NCBI RefSeq assembly: GCF_004343725.1
Contig: NZ_PTQW01000003.1
Span: forward strand, 1 to 64,000
From: Treponema sp. J25
Lineage (GTDB): Bacteria > Spirochaetota > Spirochaetia > Treponematales > Breznakiellaceae
Reading direction: 5' to 3'
DNA: 64,000 bases
Shown here in pieces: positions 23,869 to 32,122 of the stretch (its first letter is position 1; each line of letters opens with the position of its first letter). The notes below the pieces were generated by a model. It was given only the letters and a program-made list of their open reading frames with translations. It did not search any database and was not told where the DNA came from. The translations under genes and the position numbers were made by a program.

Positions 23869-25982
23869 ATGATGCGCCCTTGCCCCGGTTGCTGGTCGTT
23901 CCCACCCAGGAAAAAGGAAGGGGGGGAGGCCACCTTATGCGGTGTATCCAGGTAGTGGAGGACCTCCGAAAAAGGGGCCTTGAGGTCTATCTCTATGACG
24001 CTCCCTCGGAGGTTTCCTCTCTTGCTCCCCTGGATCCTTTTTCTACAACCTGGAGCGCCATCATTCTGGATAGGTTTCAGACAAAGAAAGCAGAACTTTC
24101 CTTTTGGCGCCAATGGGGGCCGGTAGTAGGGCTTGATGAGGGAGGGCCCTGCCGGGCTTCCTTCGATTATCTCATCGATATTATTCCGTCCCTGCCTCCC
24201 CGGATTCCGCCCAACCTCTTTTTCCCGCAGGCCCTCGGTGTTCCTGATATACGACGTTCCAACTGGCCTGAACAGGCTCCACCCTCTCTTCGGATGTTGG
24301 TAACCTTTGGGGCAGAGGACCCCCGGGCCCTTTCGGTGCCGGTGGCCCGTCTGCTTCTTGCATCCCGCTGGGGCTCGGTGACCATCGTAGTTGGTCCCCG
24401 GAATCGGCAAGGGGTAGAGAATATACGGCAGGAATTTCCCGATGGAAAGGTGGAAATTCTCTCTGCCCCGAATAACCTTAAGGAACTGCTTGCGGATTAT
24501 GATCTCGTATTCACCCATTACGGCCTTACCGCCTATGAGACGCTCTTCGCCCGGGTGCCGGTGTTGCTTCTTAATCCTACCCCTTACCACCATCGCCTTG
24601 CCCGGTGGTATGGCTTTTATTCCCTGGGGGTAGGGAAAGGGGCCCTCCGTCGGTTGAACTCCCTGGTGCGGGTTTCAGAGAGAGGGCGCTTTTTCTCCCT
24701 CTTTTCTCAAAGTGAAAAGGGGCGCCCTTCTGTTTCGACCCCCTTTCCCCAATCTTTCTCGACAACGGAGGTCCCGGCGAGGGATGCCCTGTATCGTAAG
24801 GTGTGCACCGCTTCCCGAAGGGTTCTTGAGCGCTGTACAGCCCCTGCAGGTGAGGGACAAGCAGTTTCCTCTGAGGTTGCCCTTCCCGAAGCTGAGCCAC
24901 CATCTCCCCGTTCCCTCGCCGATCTACTCAGCCGCTGGGTGTTCCCGGGAAAGGGGCGGTGCCCCCTCTGTGGTGGCCATCCTTCTCCAGGGGCCCGGGC
25001 ACTGGCCCGCTTCCCCGATCGAACCTATTTCCGCTGTGCCTTCTGCGGTATGACCTACATGGTGCGTCCGCAATCTCCGGCGATTCACTACGATGGGGCC
25101 TACTTTGGGGAAGAATACAAAAAGCAGTATGGCAGGACCTATTTAGAAGATTTTCCGCATCTCAAAAACATGGCCCGGGCCCGTCTTAACCAGATTATCC
25201 TTCTTTTAGAGAGATCCCCGAGAAAAGTGGGGCTGGGAAAGGAGCCTCGGGAAGAGGCGACGATGGAGAAAACGAAGGGAGACGGGGGAAACCCGTCTCG
25301 AGGGAAGTCTGGGTCGGTCATCCCCTCAGAACAGCGTCCTAAAGGGCCCACCCTTCTTGATATTGGCTGCGCCTATGGGCCCTTCTTAGATGCGGCCCGG
25401 GAAGAGGGCTTTACCTGTTTTGGTATGGACCCCTCATCGGATGGTATTGACTATGTCCAGCACACCCTGGGTATCCCCGCGGCCCGGGCCTTTTTCCCCC
25501 AGGAGGATCCCCGTCGCCTCTTCGGTTGTCCCTCCTTTGATGTGATCACCCTCTGGTATGTGATAGAACATTTCCCCAATCTTAAGGAAGTACTTTCCCA
25601 GATCAACGCCTGTTTACCCATTGGGGGAGTGTTCGCCTTTTCAACCCCCTCCCTGTCGGGTATTTCGGGGCGTACCAACCTCTCTCGTTTTCTCGAAAGG
25701 AGCCCCGCCGACCACTGGACCCTCTGGGACCCCCGGGAAACGGCGGCCTTCCTTGCCCGTTTTGGGTTTAAACTGGTTACAATCCAGAGTACGGGACATC
25801 ATCCGGAACGCTTCCCCTGGCTCGGACCGGTGGCGGAACAGTCCCTTCCGGGGGCGAAGAATGATAAGGGTGGGCGGGCAAGCTGGGTCTATCGATTCTT
25901 ACTGAAGACGAGTCGGGTATTGCGTTTAGGGGATACCTTTGAAGCCTATGCGATTAAAATTCGACATCTTGATAACCGATGA
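23865..25982 (+). CDS. SpsG/PseG-like protein fused to SAM methyltransferase
   Basis: At 705 residues this is a two-domain fusion. Residues 1-~260 match SpsG/PseG, nucleotide-sugar hydrolases or glycosyltransferases of GT-B fold (GGGHLMRCIQVVEDLRKRG, with the catalytic-type His, then LVFTHYGLTAYETLFARVPV). A spacer (about 265-345) is low complexity. A zinc-ribbon-like segment follows (CPLCGG, then FRCAFCGMTY). From about 497 comes a class I methyltransferase: TLLDIGCAYGPFLDA binds SAM, and LWYVIEHFPNL and GGVFAFSTPSL are later motifs. PseG releases UDP from an intermediate of pseudaminic-type sugars. The fused methyltransferase suggests an O- or N-methylated nonulosonate or its precursor. A further Gly/Lys-rich insertion lies at about 458-492. 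Confidence 0.85.
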   Translation: MNDAPLPRLLVVPTQEKGRGGGHLMRCIQVVEDLRKRGLEVYLYDAPSEVSSLAPLDPFSTTWSAIILDRFQTKKAELSFWRQWGPVVGLDEGGPCRASFDYLIDIIPSLPPRIPPNLFFPQALGVPDIRRSNWPEQAPPSLRMLVTFGAEDPRALSVPVARLLLASRWGSVTIVVGPRNRQGVENIRQEFPDGKVEILSAPNNLKELLADYDLVFTHYGLTAYETLFARVPVLLLNPTPYHHRLARWYGFYSLGVGKGALRRLNSLVRVSERGRFFSLFSQSEKGRPSVSTPFPQSFSTTEVPARDALYRKVCTASRRVLERCTAPAGEGQAVSSEVALPEAEPPSPRSLADLLSRWVFPGKGRCPLCGGHPSPGARALARFPDRTYFRCAFCGMTYMVRPQSPAIHYDGAYFGEEYKKQYGRTYLEDFPHLKNMARARLNQIILLLERSPRKVGLGKEPREEATMEKTKGDGGNPSRGKSGSVIPSEQRPKGPTLLDIGCAYGPFLDAAREEGFTCFGMDPSSDGIDYVQHTLGIPAARAFFPQEDPRRLFGCPSFDVITLWYVIEHFPNLKEVLSQINACLPIGGVFAFSTPSLSGISGRTNLSRFLERSPADHWTLWDPRETAAFLARFGFKLVTIQSTGHHPERFPWLGPVAEQSLPGAKNDKGGRASWVYRFLLKTSRVLRLGDTFEAYAIKIRHLDNR

Positions 25983-25993
25983 GGAAAGGTAGC

Positions 25994-27583
25994 ATGAAAC
26001 AGGCACTTTTGATTCTTGGCGCGGGCATCCTGCAGGGCCCCGCCATTCGTCTTGCAAAGGAAGAAGGATTATACACAGTAGTGGTTGATGGAAACCCCCA
26101 GGCTCCCCTGGCAAGCCTGGCCGATCGATTTGAACCGATCGATTTGAAAGATAAGGAGAGGATCCTTGCCTTTGCCCAGAACATTCAGAAAACGATACCT
26201 CTGGCGGGGGTCATGACGGCGGGTACCGATTTTTCTGCTACCGTGGCCTACGTGGCAGAACACCTGGGACTACCGGGCATTCCATATGAGTGTGCTCTGG
26301 ACGCAAGTGACAAAGAACGGATGCGACGGCGCTTTAAAGAGGCCGGGGTGCCTTCGCCGGACTTTGTGGCCCTTACGGAACTGCCTGCCGCCGATTGGGT
26401 TCCCCCCTTCGCTTTTCCCGTGGTGGTAAAACCGGTGGATAACATGGGTGCCCGGGGATGCCGCCGGGCCGATACGGTGACAGAATTGCATGAGGCTATA
26501 AGGGGTGCCTTTCCGTATTCCCGCAGTGGCCGGGTTATCGTAGAGGAATACATGGAAGGTCCCGAATATTCGGTGGATGCCATCGTGTATGAGGGCCGGA
26601 TTACCATCTGTGGCGTGGCGGACCGGCATATTTTTTTTCCCCCCTACTTCATAGAAATGGGGCATACCATGCCTACCGATACGGACCCCGCCCTGGTAGA
26701 ACAACTGATTGCCGTTTTTTCCCGGGGAGTCCGGGCCCTGGGGATTACCCATGGGGCCGCGAAGGGGGATGTAAAGCTCACACCCCGGGGGCCCATGATT
26801 GGGGAAATTGCGGCCCGCCTTTCGGGGGGCTATATGTCGGGCTGGACCTACCCCTACGCATCGGGGGTGGAACCCACCCGGGCGGCCATTCAGGTGGCTA
26901 TTGGCAGGGCCCCAACGAATCTGGAGCCAAAGCGGTACTGGACCAGCGCGGAGCGGGCCTTTATCTCCATTCCCGGTACCATCCGGGAAATCCACGGCAT
27001 CGATGCCGCCCGGGCGGTGCCGAATGTGCGGGATGTTTTCCCTCGGGTTGCTCCGGGAGATACGGTCCAGTTCCCTGAAAACAATGTTACCAAATGCGGC
27101 AATGTAATTTCTGTTGCTCCCGAACGATCTGAGGCCATAGTCGCTGCGGAGAGGGCGGTGCAGCAAATCCTTATTAGGCTCCGTTATCCTGATGAGAGAA
27201 CCGAAGCCTTCTTGCAGGATATGGAAACAAGGAATCCAGGAGAAGTCTGCTTTCCTCCTGATGCCTATTCCCTTTCCCCGGATCTTCTCTCTGCTATCAA
27301 AAGATTACCCGATCCTTCTTCTCTCTGCCCCTCGCCGGAGGGAACCCTGAATCTTCTGGTTGTTCCCGGTCTGTTGGAGACCGCCGCCACTGATTATGTG
27401 GGCCGTTCGCTCCGGGAAGGTCTTGTGGCAGTGGAAGCCTTGACAGGCCTTCGTTTCCGTTTCCGATCATTTACCAATTTTGAGGGGGAAACCTCTGGGG
27501 CTCTGGGGAAGCAATTCTGGCTTTCCTTTGTGCGGGGAGGCTATCAAGGGGCAGTGTATTATCTGGATACTCTCCTAAAGTAG
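25994..27583 (+). CDS. ATP-grasp carboxylate-amine ligase-like protein
   Basis: The 529 residues begin with a pre-ATP-grasp Rossmann segment (LLILGAGILQGPAIRLAKEE). The ATP-grasp domain shows DKERMRRRFKEAGVPSPDF, FPVVVKPVDNMGARGC, VEEYMEGPEYSVDAIV and the metal-binding GEIAARLSGGYMSG. The family joins a carboxylate to an amine or thiol through an acyl-phosphate. The last ~120 residues are an extra domain I do not recognise. ATG 25994 has GAGGAAAGG upstream; an in-frame start at 25979 overlaps the previous gene. As the last gene of the cluster it may attach an amino acid to the sugar made upstream, or make an N-acyl donor. Confidence 0.85.
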   Translation: MKQALLILGAGILQGPAIRLAKEEGLYTVVVDGNPQAPLASLADRFEPIDLKDKERILAFAQNIQKTIPLAGVMTAGTDFSATVAYVAEHLGLPGIPYECALDASDKERMRRRFKEAGVPSPDFVALTELPAADWVPPFAFPVVVKPVDNMGARGCRRADTVTELHEAIRGAFPYSRSGRVIVEEYMEGPEYSVDAIVYEGRITICGVADRHIFFPPYFIEMGHTMPTDTDPALVEQLIAVFSRGVRALGITHGAAKGDVKLTPRGPMIGEIAARLSGGYMSGWTYPYASGVEPTRAAIQVAIGRAPTNLEPKRYWTSAERAFISIPGTIREIHGIDAARAVPNVRDVFPRVAPGDTVQFPENNVTKCGNVISVAPERSEAIVAAERAVQQILIRLRYPDERTEAFLQDMETRNPGEVCFPPDAYSLSPDLLSAIKRLPDPSSLCPSPEGTLNLLVVPGLLETAATDYVGRSLREGLVAVEALTGLRFRFRSFTNFEGETSGALGKQFWLSFVRGGYQGAVYYLDTLLK

Positions 27584-27596
27584 GGAGGAAGACCCC

Positions 27597-28709
27597 ATGG
27601 GTATACCCGCGGATTACCGCAGCGAATGGTCAGGAAAAGGGATGAGCGTCACTATCCTTGTTTGTGTTTTTCTCTTGTTTGTCATTCCTCTTGCCGCTCA
27701 AGAATCTTTTCTTTCTCTTGAAGACACCCTCAGTCGTCTTTCTGCCACGTTTTACTATGACCCTTTAGGAGAAGTGGGGGTACTCGACGTAGCGGGCCAT
27801 CGCTGTGTTTTCCCTCTGTGGGTTTCTCCGGATAGTCTTGTTGCTTCTCCCCTCGTTCCGGTTATTATCGATGGTGCGACGGTTTTTTATGCGGAAGCAC
27901 CGGTCTTCCGGCAGGGTAAGCCCCAGTTCCCTTCCAGCTTTGTGGAAACCCTTCGGCAACGAATAGCCGAGCTTGAAGAAGAAGAAAAAAGCCGGTTTCG
28001 GATTGCGGCCATCGTTATCGACCCGGGACATGGGGGAAAAGACCCTGGTGCGGTAGGGGAACTTATGAAAAATGGAAAGAAGCTTACCCTCCGAGAAAAG
28101 GATATCACCCTTAGGGCGGGGAAGGAACTCTATGGGCTGTTAAAAAAGCAGTATCCCGATAAGCGAATCTTACTTACCCGGGATGAGGATGTGTATGTAA
28201 GCCTGGAAGATCGGGTAGCTATTGCCAATTCGGTTCCTTTAAAAGAGCATGAAGCCATAATGTATGTTTCGCTTCACCTGAACGCTTCTTTTAACAAGAA
28301 TGCCCGGGGCTATGAAGTATGGTACCTTTCGCCTGAGTATCGAAGAAATCTCCTTGATCCCGATCGGTATGGGGATAATAAAGAGATCCTTCCCATTCTT
28401 AATGCCATGTTAGAGGAAGAATTCACCACCGAAAGTATTCTTATTGCGCAGGGCATCCATAAGCGTCTTACCGAGGAAGTGGGAGTGCTCCTCCCCTCTC
28501 GGGGCATAAAGGCGGCCGAATGGTTTGTGGTACGAAACACCCGCATGCCTGCCGTATTGGTAGAATTGGGCTTTATCACTAACCAACAGGACGCATCGTT
28601 GTTGTATGAACAGGAAAGCTTGTCGCGGTTTGTCAAAGCATTGTATAACGGTATTGTAGACTTTACCACTACGTTTGAACGTTCAGGAGGCTTTGTGAAT
28701 CACAAATGA
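27597..28709 (+). CDS. N-acetylmuramoyl-L-alanine amidase (Amidase_3)
   Basis: This 370-residue secreted amidase has a signal peptide-like hydrophobic segment at about residues 16-35 (VTILVCVFLLFVIPLAAQ) with a likely cleavage after Ala. An N-terminal domain of ~110 residues precedes the zinc catalytic domain: AIVIDPGHGGKDPGAVG gives the first His, REKD a Glu, SLHLNAS the second His and VLVELGFITN the catalytic Glu. It cleaves the amide bond between muramic acid and the stem peptide in the periplasm, needed for division or for letting periplasmic flagella pass the wall. It lies 13 nt after the ATP-grasp gene and overlaps the next gene by 4 nt. Confidence 0.92.
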   Translation: MGIPADYRSEWSGKGMSVTILVCVFLLFVIPLAAQESFLSLEDTLSRLSATFYYDPLGEVGVLDVAGHRCVFPLWVSPDSLVASPLVPVIIDGATVFYAEAPVFRQGKPQFPSSFVETLRQRIAELEEEEKSRFRIAAIVIDPGHGGKDPGAVGELMKNGKKLTLREKDITLRAGKELYGLLKKQYPDKRILLTRDEDVYVSLEDRVAIANSVPLKEHEAIMYVSLHLNASFNKNARGYEVWYLSPEYRRNLLDPDRYGDNKEILPILNAMLEEEFTTESILIAQGIHKRLTEEVGVLLPSRGIKAAEWFVVRNTRMPAVLVELGFITNQQDASLLYEQESLSRFVKALYNGIVDFTTTFERSGGFVNHK

Positions 28710-29233
28710 AGAACATAGATATCCCCACTATCCTTACAGAAAAATCCCGGCATTTTTTAAGGGATCCTCGAAAACGTCGTCTCTTATATATCGTAGTTCT
28801 TTTACTGATTGCGCTGTTAAGCATAGGATTTTCCGGAAGAGCCAGGTATCTCGTGGGAGGGTATGTCCCCCCCGGCAAAGAACGGTGGGAAATTCGCTTT
28901 ATTCAGAAACAAGAAACGATGGAGGAAAATTTGCGTCGTTTTGTAGAAGAATCGCTGCTTGGGCTTCAGATTCCGGAAAGCAGTCCCATCTTTCATTCCG
29001 ATACTCAACTTGAAACCGTAATGATTCGGGGCAAGAAGGCCTACATAGGCTTTTCCGCTCCTGCGGCGCTTCCTATTTCGTTTCCCCTCTCTTTTGAAAA
29101 GCGGGCCCGCTTTTTTTGTAGCTTGGTGCTGAAAAACTTCCCCTTTCTTGAAGAAATCAGCCTATTTATTTCTGGAAATGAGGTGTATACCACAAAAGTT
29201 AACGAAAAATTGAGAAAAAGAATTGACAAATAG
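28706..29233 (+). CDS. GerMN-domain-like membrane-anchored protein
   Basis: A 175-residue protein with a basic cytoplasmic start, one transmembrane helix at about residues 25-45 (LLYIVVLLLIALLSIGF), and an extracytoplasmic domain of ~125 residues. The domain has a GerMN-like layout (EENLRRFVEESLLG, then AYIGFSAPAALP and FPFLEEISLFISG). Such domains often accompany amidases and may bind peptidoglycan or regulate it. It overlaps the amidase stop by ATGA, so the two probably work as a pair at the cell wall. The flaA promoter overlaps its 3' end. Confidence 0.7.
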   Translation: MKNIDIPTILTEKSRHFLRDPRKRRLLYIVVLLLIALLSIGFSGRARYLVGGYVPPGKERWEIRFIQKQETMEENLRRFVEESLLGLQIPESSPIFHSDTQLETVMIRGKKAYIGFSAPAALPISFPLSFEKRARFFCSLVLKNFPFLEEISLFISGNEVYTTKVNEKLRKRIDK

Positions 29234-29250
29234 AAAGCATCTCGTATACT
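29223..29250 (+). promoter_or_regulatory. Sigma70-type promoter of flaA
   Basis: TTGACA (29223-29228) is followed after 16 bp by TATACT (29245-29250), about 45 nt before the flaA ATG and overlapping the end of the GerMN gene. A second -10-like TATAAT lies at 29265-29270. Confidence 0.7.
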
Positions 29251-29295
29251 TGTAAGTGTTTAGGTATAATGCCCGATTTTAATAAGGAGCTTTGA

Positions 29296-30324
29296 ATGAA
29301 ACGGACGTTCATTCTTGTTGCCATCGCGTTGTTTGTGGCGGGAGCCTTGAGTGCCGAGGAAGCCGTTCTTATCGACTTCTCTAAACTAGCGGCGGATATA
29401 CTCCCTAACCAGGACAACGTACCCACCCAGAACCGTGCGACCATGATGGATTTCTCCAACGTGGCCGGCGGCAGCTTCACCGCGGAGCAGAAGAAGCTCA
29501 TGAGGACCTCCCTGGCCCTTGCCAATTGGGATGTTATCCTTGCGTCTTCTTCTCGGACAGTTGCAAACGAGGCAAAAAGTTATGCCCTCGAGGCCCCCTC
29601 TAAACAGTTTGGAAAGGTAATGGGTGTGCGGATCCATTTCCCGCTTGCTCCCTTTAACTCCTGGGCCCGGATTCAGCCTCCCTTTGAAATTCCTGCGTTC
29701 GAGACTATGGCTCAGGTTGCCGATGATGGGACGGTCCAACAGCCCACTGAACAGGATAAGGCCAGCAAGGTAACCCGTTTTGAAAATGGCTATGGGGTGG
29801 TAAAGAATGTAGGGGTGATCAAGTCCCTGGCGGTAAATGTGTATGGACTTAATTTCCCCCATGCCTTGTCGGTAATCCTCATTGATTCAGATGGGAATGA
29901 GAAGATTATCCCCATGGGATATCTTAAGTTTGACGGATGGGGAGAGCTCCGCTGGGATAACCCGCAGTATGTGGAGAATGTCCGGAATCGGGAACTCCGC
30001 TTGTATCCTATTTATCCTAAGTCCACTCCCTTTGTGAAGTTTGGTGGCTTCCTTATTCAGCGGGATGGGGCCCATGAAGGGGGAGACTTCGTGGTATACT
30101 TCAAAGATGTCAAGATGATCTACGATAAGGCTGTCCTTGACACTGAACGGGATATCGATGACGAGGCCCTGTGGAACATTATCCGGGATCGAGAAAATGA
30201 ACGGAAGACCATCGAGATGTCTCGATTCGGCCAGGCCCAGGTACTCCGCTATCTTGAAAGCCAGAAGAAGGCCACGGAGACCGGTTTTACTCCTTCTACA
30301 GGGACGAACCAGCAAAACCAATAA
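29296..30324 (+). CDS. flaA: Flagellar filament outer-layer (sheath) protein FlaA
   Basis: The 342 residues carry a signal peptide (TFILVAIALFVAGALSAEE, cleavage near residue 20). The mature protein has FlaA hallmarks: VMGVRIHFPLAPFNSWARIQ, GVGVIKSLAVNVYGLNFPHA-like segments, and SVILIDSDGNEK. FlaA coats the FlaB core of spirochaete periplasmic flagella and is exported by Sec, hence the signal peptide. AAGGAG lies 8 nt before the ATG. It has its own promoter and a strong terminator, so it is transcribed alone and probably highly. The C-terminal Gln/Thr-rich tail is variable in the family. A paralogue elsewhere in the genome is likely but cannot be seen. Confidence 0.93.
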   Translation: MKRTFILVAIALFVAGALSAEEAVLIDFSKLAADILPNQDNVPTQNRATMMDFSNVAGGSFTAEQKKLMRTSLALANWDVILASSSRTVANEAKSYALEAPSKQFGKVMGVRIHFPLAPFNSWARIQPPFEIPAFETMAQVADDGTVQQPTEQDKASKVTRFENGYGVVKNVGVIKSLAVNVYGLNFPHALSVILIDSDGNEKIIPMGYLKFDGWGELRWDNPQYVENVRNRELRLYPIYPKSTPFVKFGGFLIQRDGAHEGGDFVVYFKDVKMIYDKAVLDTERDIDDEALWNIIRDRENERKTIEMSRFGQAQVLRYLESQKKATETGFTPSTGTNQQNQ

Positions 30325-30382
30325 GATAGATAAAGCAGTATAAGGAGCGCAAAGAAGTATTTTCTGTGCGCTGACTGTGGAA

Positions 30383-30424
30383 AAGGCCCTCTTTCCCCAA
30401 AAGATTGGGAAGGGGGCCTTTTTT
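30383..30424 (+). terminator. Intrinsic terminator of flaA
   Basis: A GC-rich inverted repeat (AAGGCCCTCTTTCCC at 30383-30397 pairing with GGGAAGGGGGCCTT at 30407-30420) with a short loop, followed by TTTTTT. A weaker hairpin (GCGCA/TGCGC) precedes it. Confidence 0.85.
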
Positions 30425-30544
30425 ATGAATAGGCATTTTTCTCTCTTTCCGTAAGTGTCCCGTGAAAACATCAGGGGAAAAACCCCCTCAAGGGGTACTT
30501 TCTATTTGTTGCGAAGCTTTCAATTATCACATAGAATAGGAATT

Positions 30545-31780
30545 ATGATGAAAACTCCTCCGGTTCTTTTGGAATGGGATACTCTCAAGGATAATTTTTT
30601 TCAATTTTATGAACAGCGGCGCCAGGTGACAAGGCTCCTTCAGGAACAATTGGAAGGGGCCTTCCTGCGCTTTTCTCCTCGCCCAACGGTTAAGTCTCGC
30701 ACAAAGGATTTTGAAAGTTTCTATAAAAAGTATGTTCGGTTGATTCAAAATAATTCGGCCTCGTTGCCTAAGATTACCGACCTTATTGGATTGCGGATCG
30801 TATGTACTTTTATTGAAGACGTCCAACTTGTGGAAGATGTCATAAAAAAACTTTTTGTAATTCATGAAATTGAACGGAAGGGTTCCCAGTATTCTTTTAA
30901 AGAATTTGGCTATGAATCCACCCATGTGCTGATTCGAATTCCTGATACTCTGATCCAGGAGTATGGTCCCTTAGGATGCGATGTGGCGGAGATTCAAATT
31001 CGTACTATTTTACAGGACGCCTGGGCAGAGGTGGAACATGAGCTCGTGTATAAAGCTGAGTTTACCCCTTTTGATGAGCCGATGAAACGAAAGCTGGCAG
31101 CGGTGAATGCGAGTCTTTCTCTGGCGGACATTGTTTTCCAGGAAATAAGGGACTATCAGCGCCAATTGAATCGGGAGTTGGATAGGCGGCGAGAAAGTTT
31201 TTATAAAAAAGTAGAGGATGCAACGGATCGGGAAATTTTTAAACAAGAAGAAACGTCCGAACTAAAACCTTCGATGTGGTATTCTTTAGAAGGAAGCCGT
31301 TCGAGGGAATCTCTGGATGATCTCTTATTAGACGCCCTCTATGCCCATAACCAGGGAAATTTTGAGGAAGCGATCGCCCTCTATACCCGTATTATCGAAA
31401 CCTCTCCTCCAGTTACGGTAGCCGCAGTAATCTATAAACATCGGGCGATGGCCTATTTTGCCGAGTCCCGGTACGAAGAGGCTATTCAAGACTTTAGTCG
31501 AGCCCTGGAACTGGACCCCAAGTCCTATAAGGCTGCCTATTTCCGGGGTATCGTATATGCGGTTCTGCAGCGGTTTACCGAAGCGATAGAAGATTACTCC
31601 CGATCCCTTGAGGTAAATCCCTATCAATTTTATGCCCTATATCGGCGATCCCAGGCGTATTATCACCTTGGAGATTATACCCAGGCCCTTTCGGATTGTG
31701 AGGCGGCACTCCGGATCCATCCGGATTCAGAAAAGGCCCAGCGGTTTCGTCAACTCCTGCTAAAAAAGATTGAAACCTAG
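30545..31780 (+). CDS. RelA/SpoT-type synthetase domain with TPR repeats
   Basis: The 411 residues have an N-terminal (p)ppGpp synthetase domain: RPTVKSRTKDFESFYKKY, ITDLIGLRIVCTF, GYESTHVLI and EIQIRTILQDAWAEVEHEL. All conserved blocks of the RelA_SpoT fold are present, and there is no HD hydrolase or TGS domain. After a coiled-coil linker, three or four tetratricopeptide repeats occupy about 280-411 (AIALYTRIIE, AIQDFSRALELDP, AIEDYSRSLEVNP, ALSDCEAALRIHP). Small alarmone synthetases usually lack TPRs, so the repeats may bind a partner that controls synthesis. ATG 30545 has AGGA upstream. It precedes the tRNA-Glu promoter directly. Confidence 0.88.
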   Translation: MMKTPPVLLEWDTLKDNFFQFYEQRRQVTRLLQEQLEGAFLRFSPRPTVKSRTKDFESFYKKYVRLIQNNSASLPKITDLIGLRIVCTFIEDVQLVEDVIKKLFVIHEIERKGSQYSFKEFGYESTHVLIRIPDTLIQEYGPLGCDVAEIQIRTILQDAWAEVEHELVYKAEFTPFDEPMKRKLAAVNASLSLADIVFQEIRDYQRQLNRELDRRRESFYKKVEDATDREIFKQEETSELKPSMWYSLEGSRSRESLDDLLLDALYAHNQGNFEEAIALYTRIIETSPPVTVAAVIYKHRAMAYFAESRYEEAIQDFSRALELDPKSYKAAYFRGIVYAVLQRFTEAIEDYSRSLEVNPYQFYALYRRSQAYYHLGDYTQALSDCEAALRIHPDSEKAQRFRQLLLKKIET

Positions 31781-31782
31781 GC

Positions 31783-31811
31783 TTGACAAAAAAAAGAATA
31801 TCCGCTATATT
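31783..31811 (+). promoter_or_regulatory. Promoter of tRNA-Glu
   Basis: TTGACA (31783-31788), a 17-bp spacer and TATATT (31806-31811) form a near-consensus sigma70 promoter about 60 nt upstream of the mature tRNA. Confidence 0.8.
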
Positions 31812-31872
31812 CAGCAACGGACAGTGCGATGTAATACAGTGTAAAACAGTGTAGTTTATCGCAAATGTTCAC

Positions 31873-31944
31873 GTCTCCTTCGTCTAGGGGTTAGGACAGC
31901 GGGTTTTCATCCCGCCAACAGGGGTTCGAATCCCCTAGGAGATG
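31873..31944 (+). tRNA. tRNA-Glu (anticodon UUC)
   Basis: Acceptor strands GTCTCCT (31873-31879) and AGGAGAT (31937-31943) pair with one terminal G-U. The anticodon stem GCGGG/CCCGC encloses TTTTCAT with anticodon TTC, and the T arm is AGGGGTTCGAATCCCCT. The discriminator is G at 31944 and CCA is not encoded. Confidence 0.95.
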
Positions 31945-31951
31945 GCAGCTG

Positions 31952-31989
31952 CCCGATGATAGCTTGTTCTGTCATCGGGTTTTTTGTTT
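31952..31989 (+). terminator. Intrinsic terminator of tRNA-Glu
   Basis: Perfect 8-bp stem CCCGATGA (31952-31959) and TCATCGGG (31972-31979), a 12-nt loop, then TTTTTTGTTTT. Confidence 0.9.
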
Positions 31990-32122
31990 TAGGATAAGCG
32001 GTGTGCTTGTTTAAAAGCACCTTGCCCGGTAGCCAATTTCTTTGTCTACTGAGTAAGTTCCATACCACCGGAAACAAGAAAAAATAATCGGGAAATGGGC
32101 AGGGGTTCTGCCAGGAAAATCG

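Noticed and set aside
25279-25299. Perfect 8-bp hairpin inside the SpsG-methyltransferase gene
   Set aside because: It lies in a Gly/Lys-rich linker within an open frame with no T-run; could be chance or repeat debris, but one copy is not enough to call.
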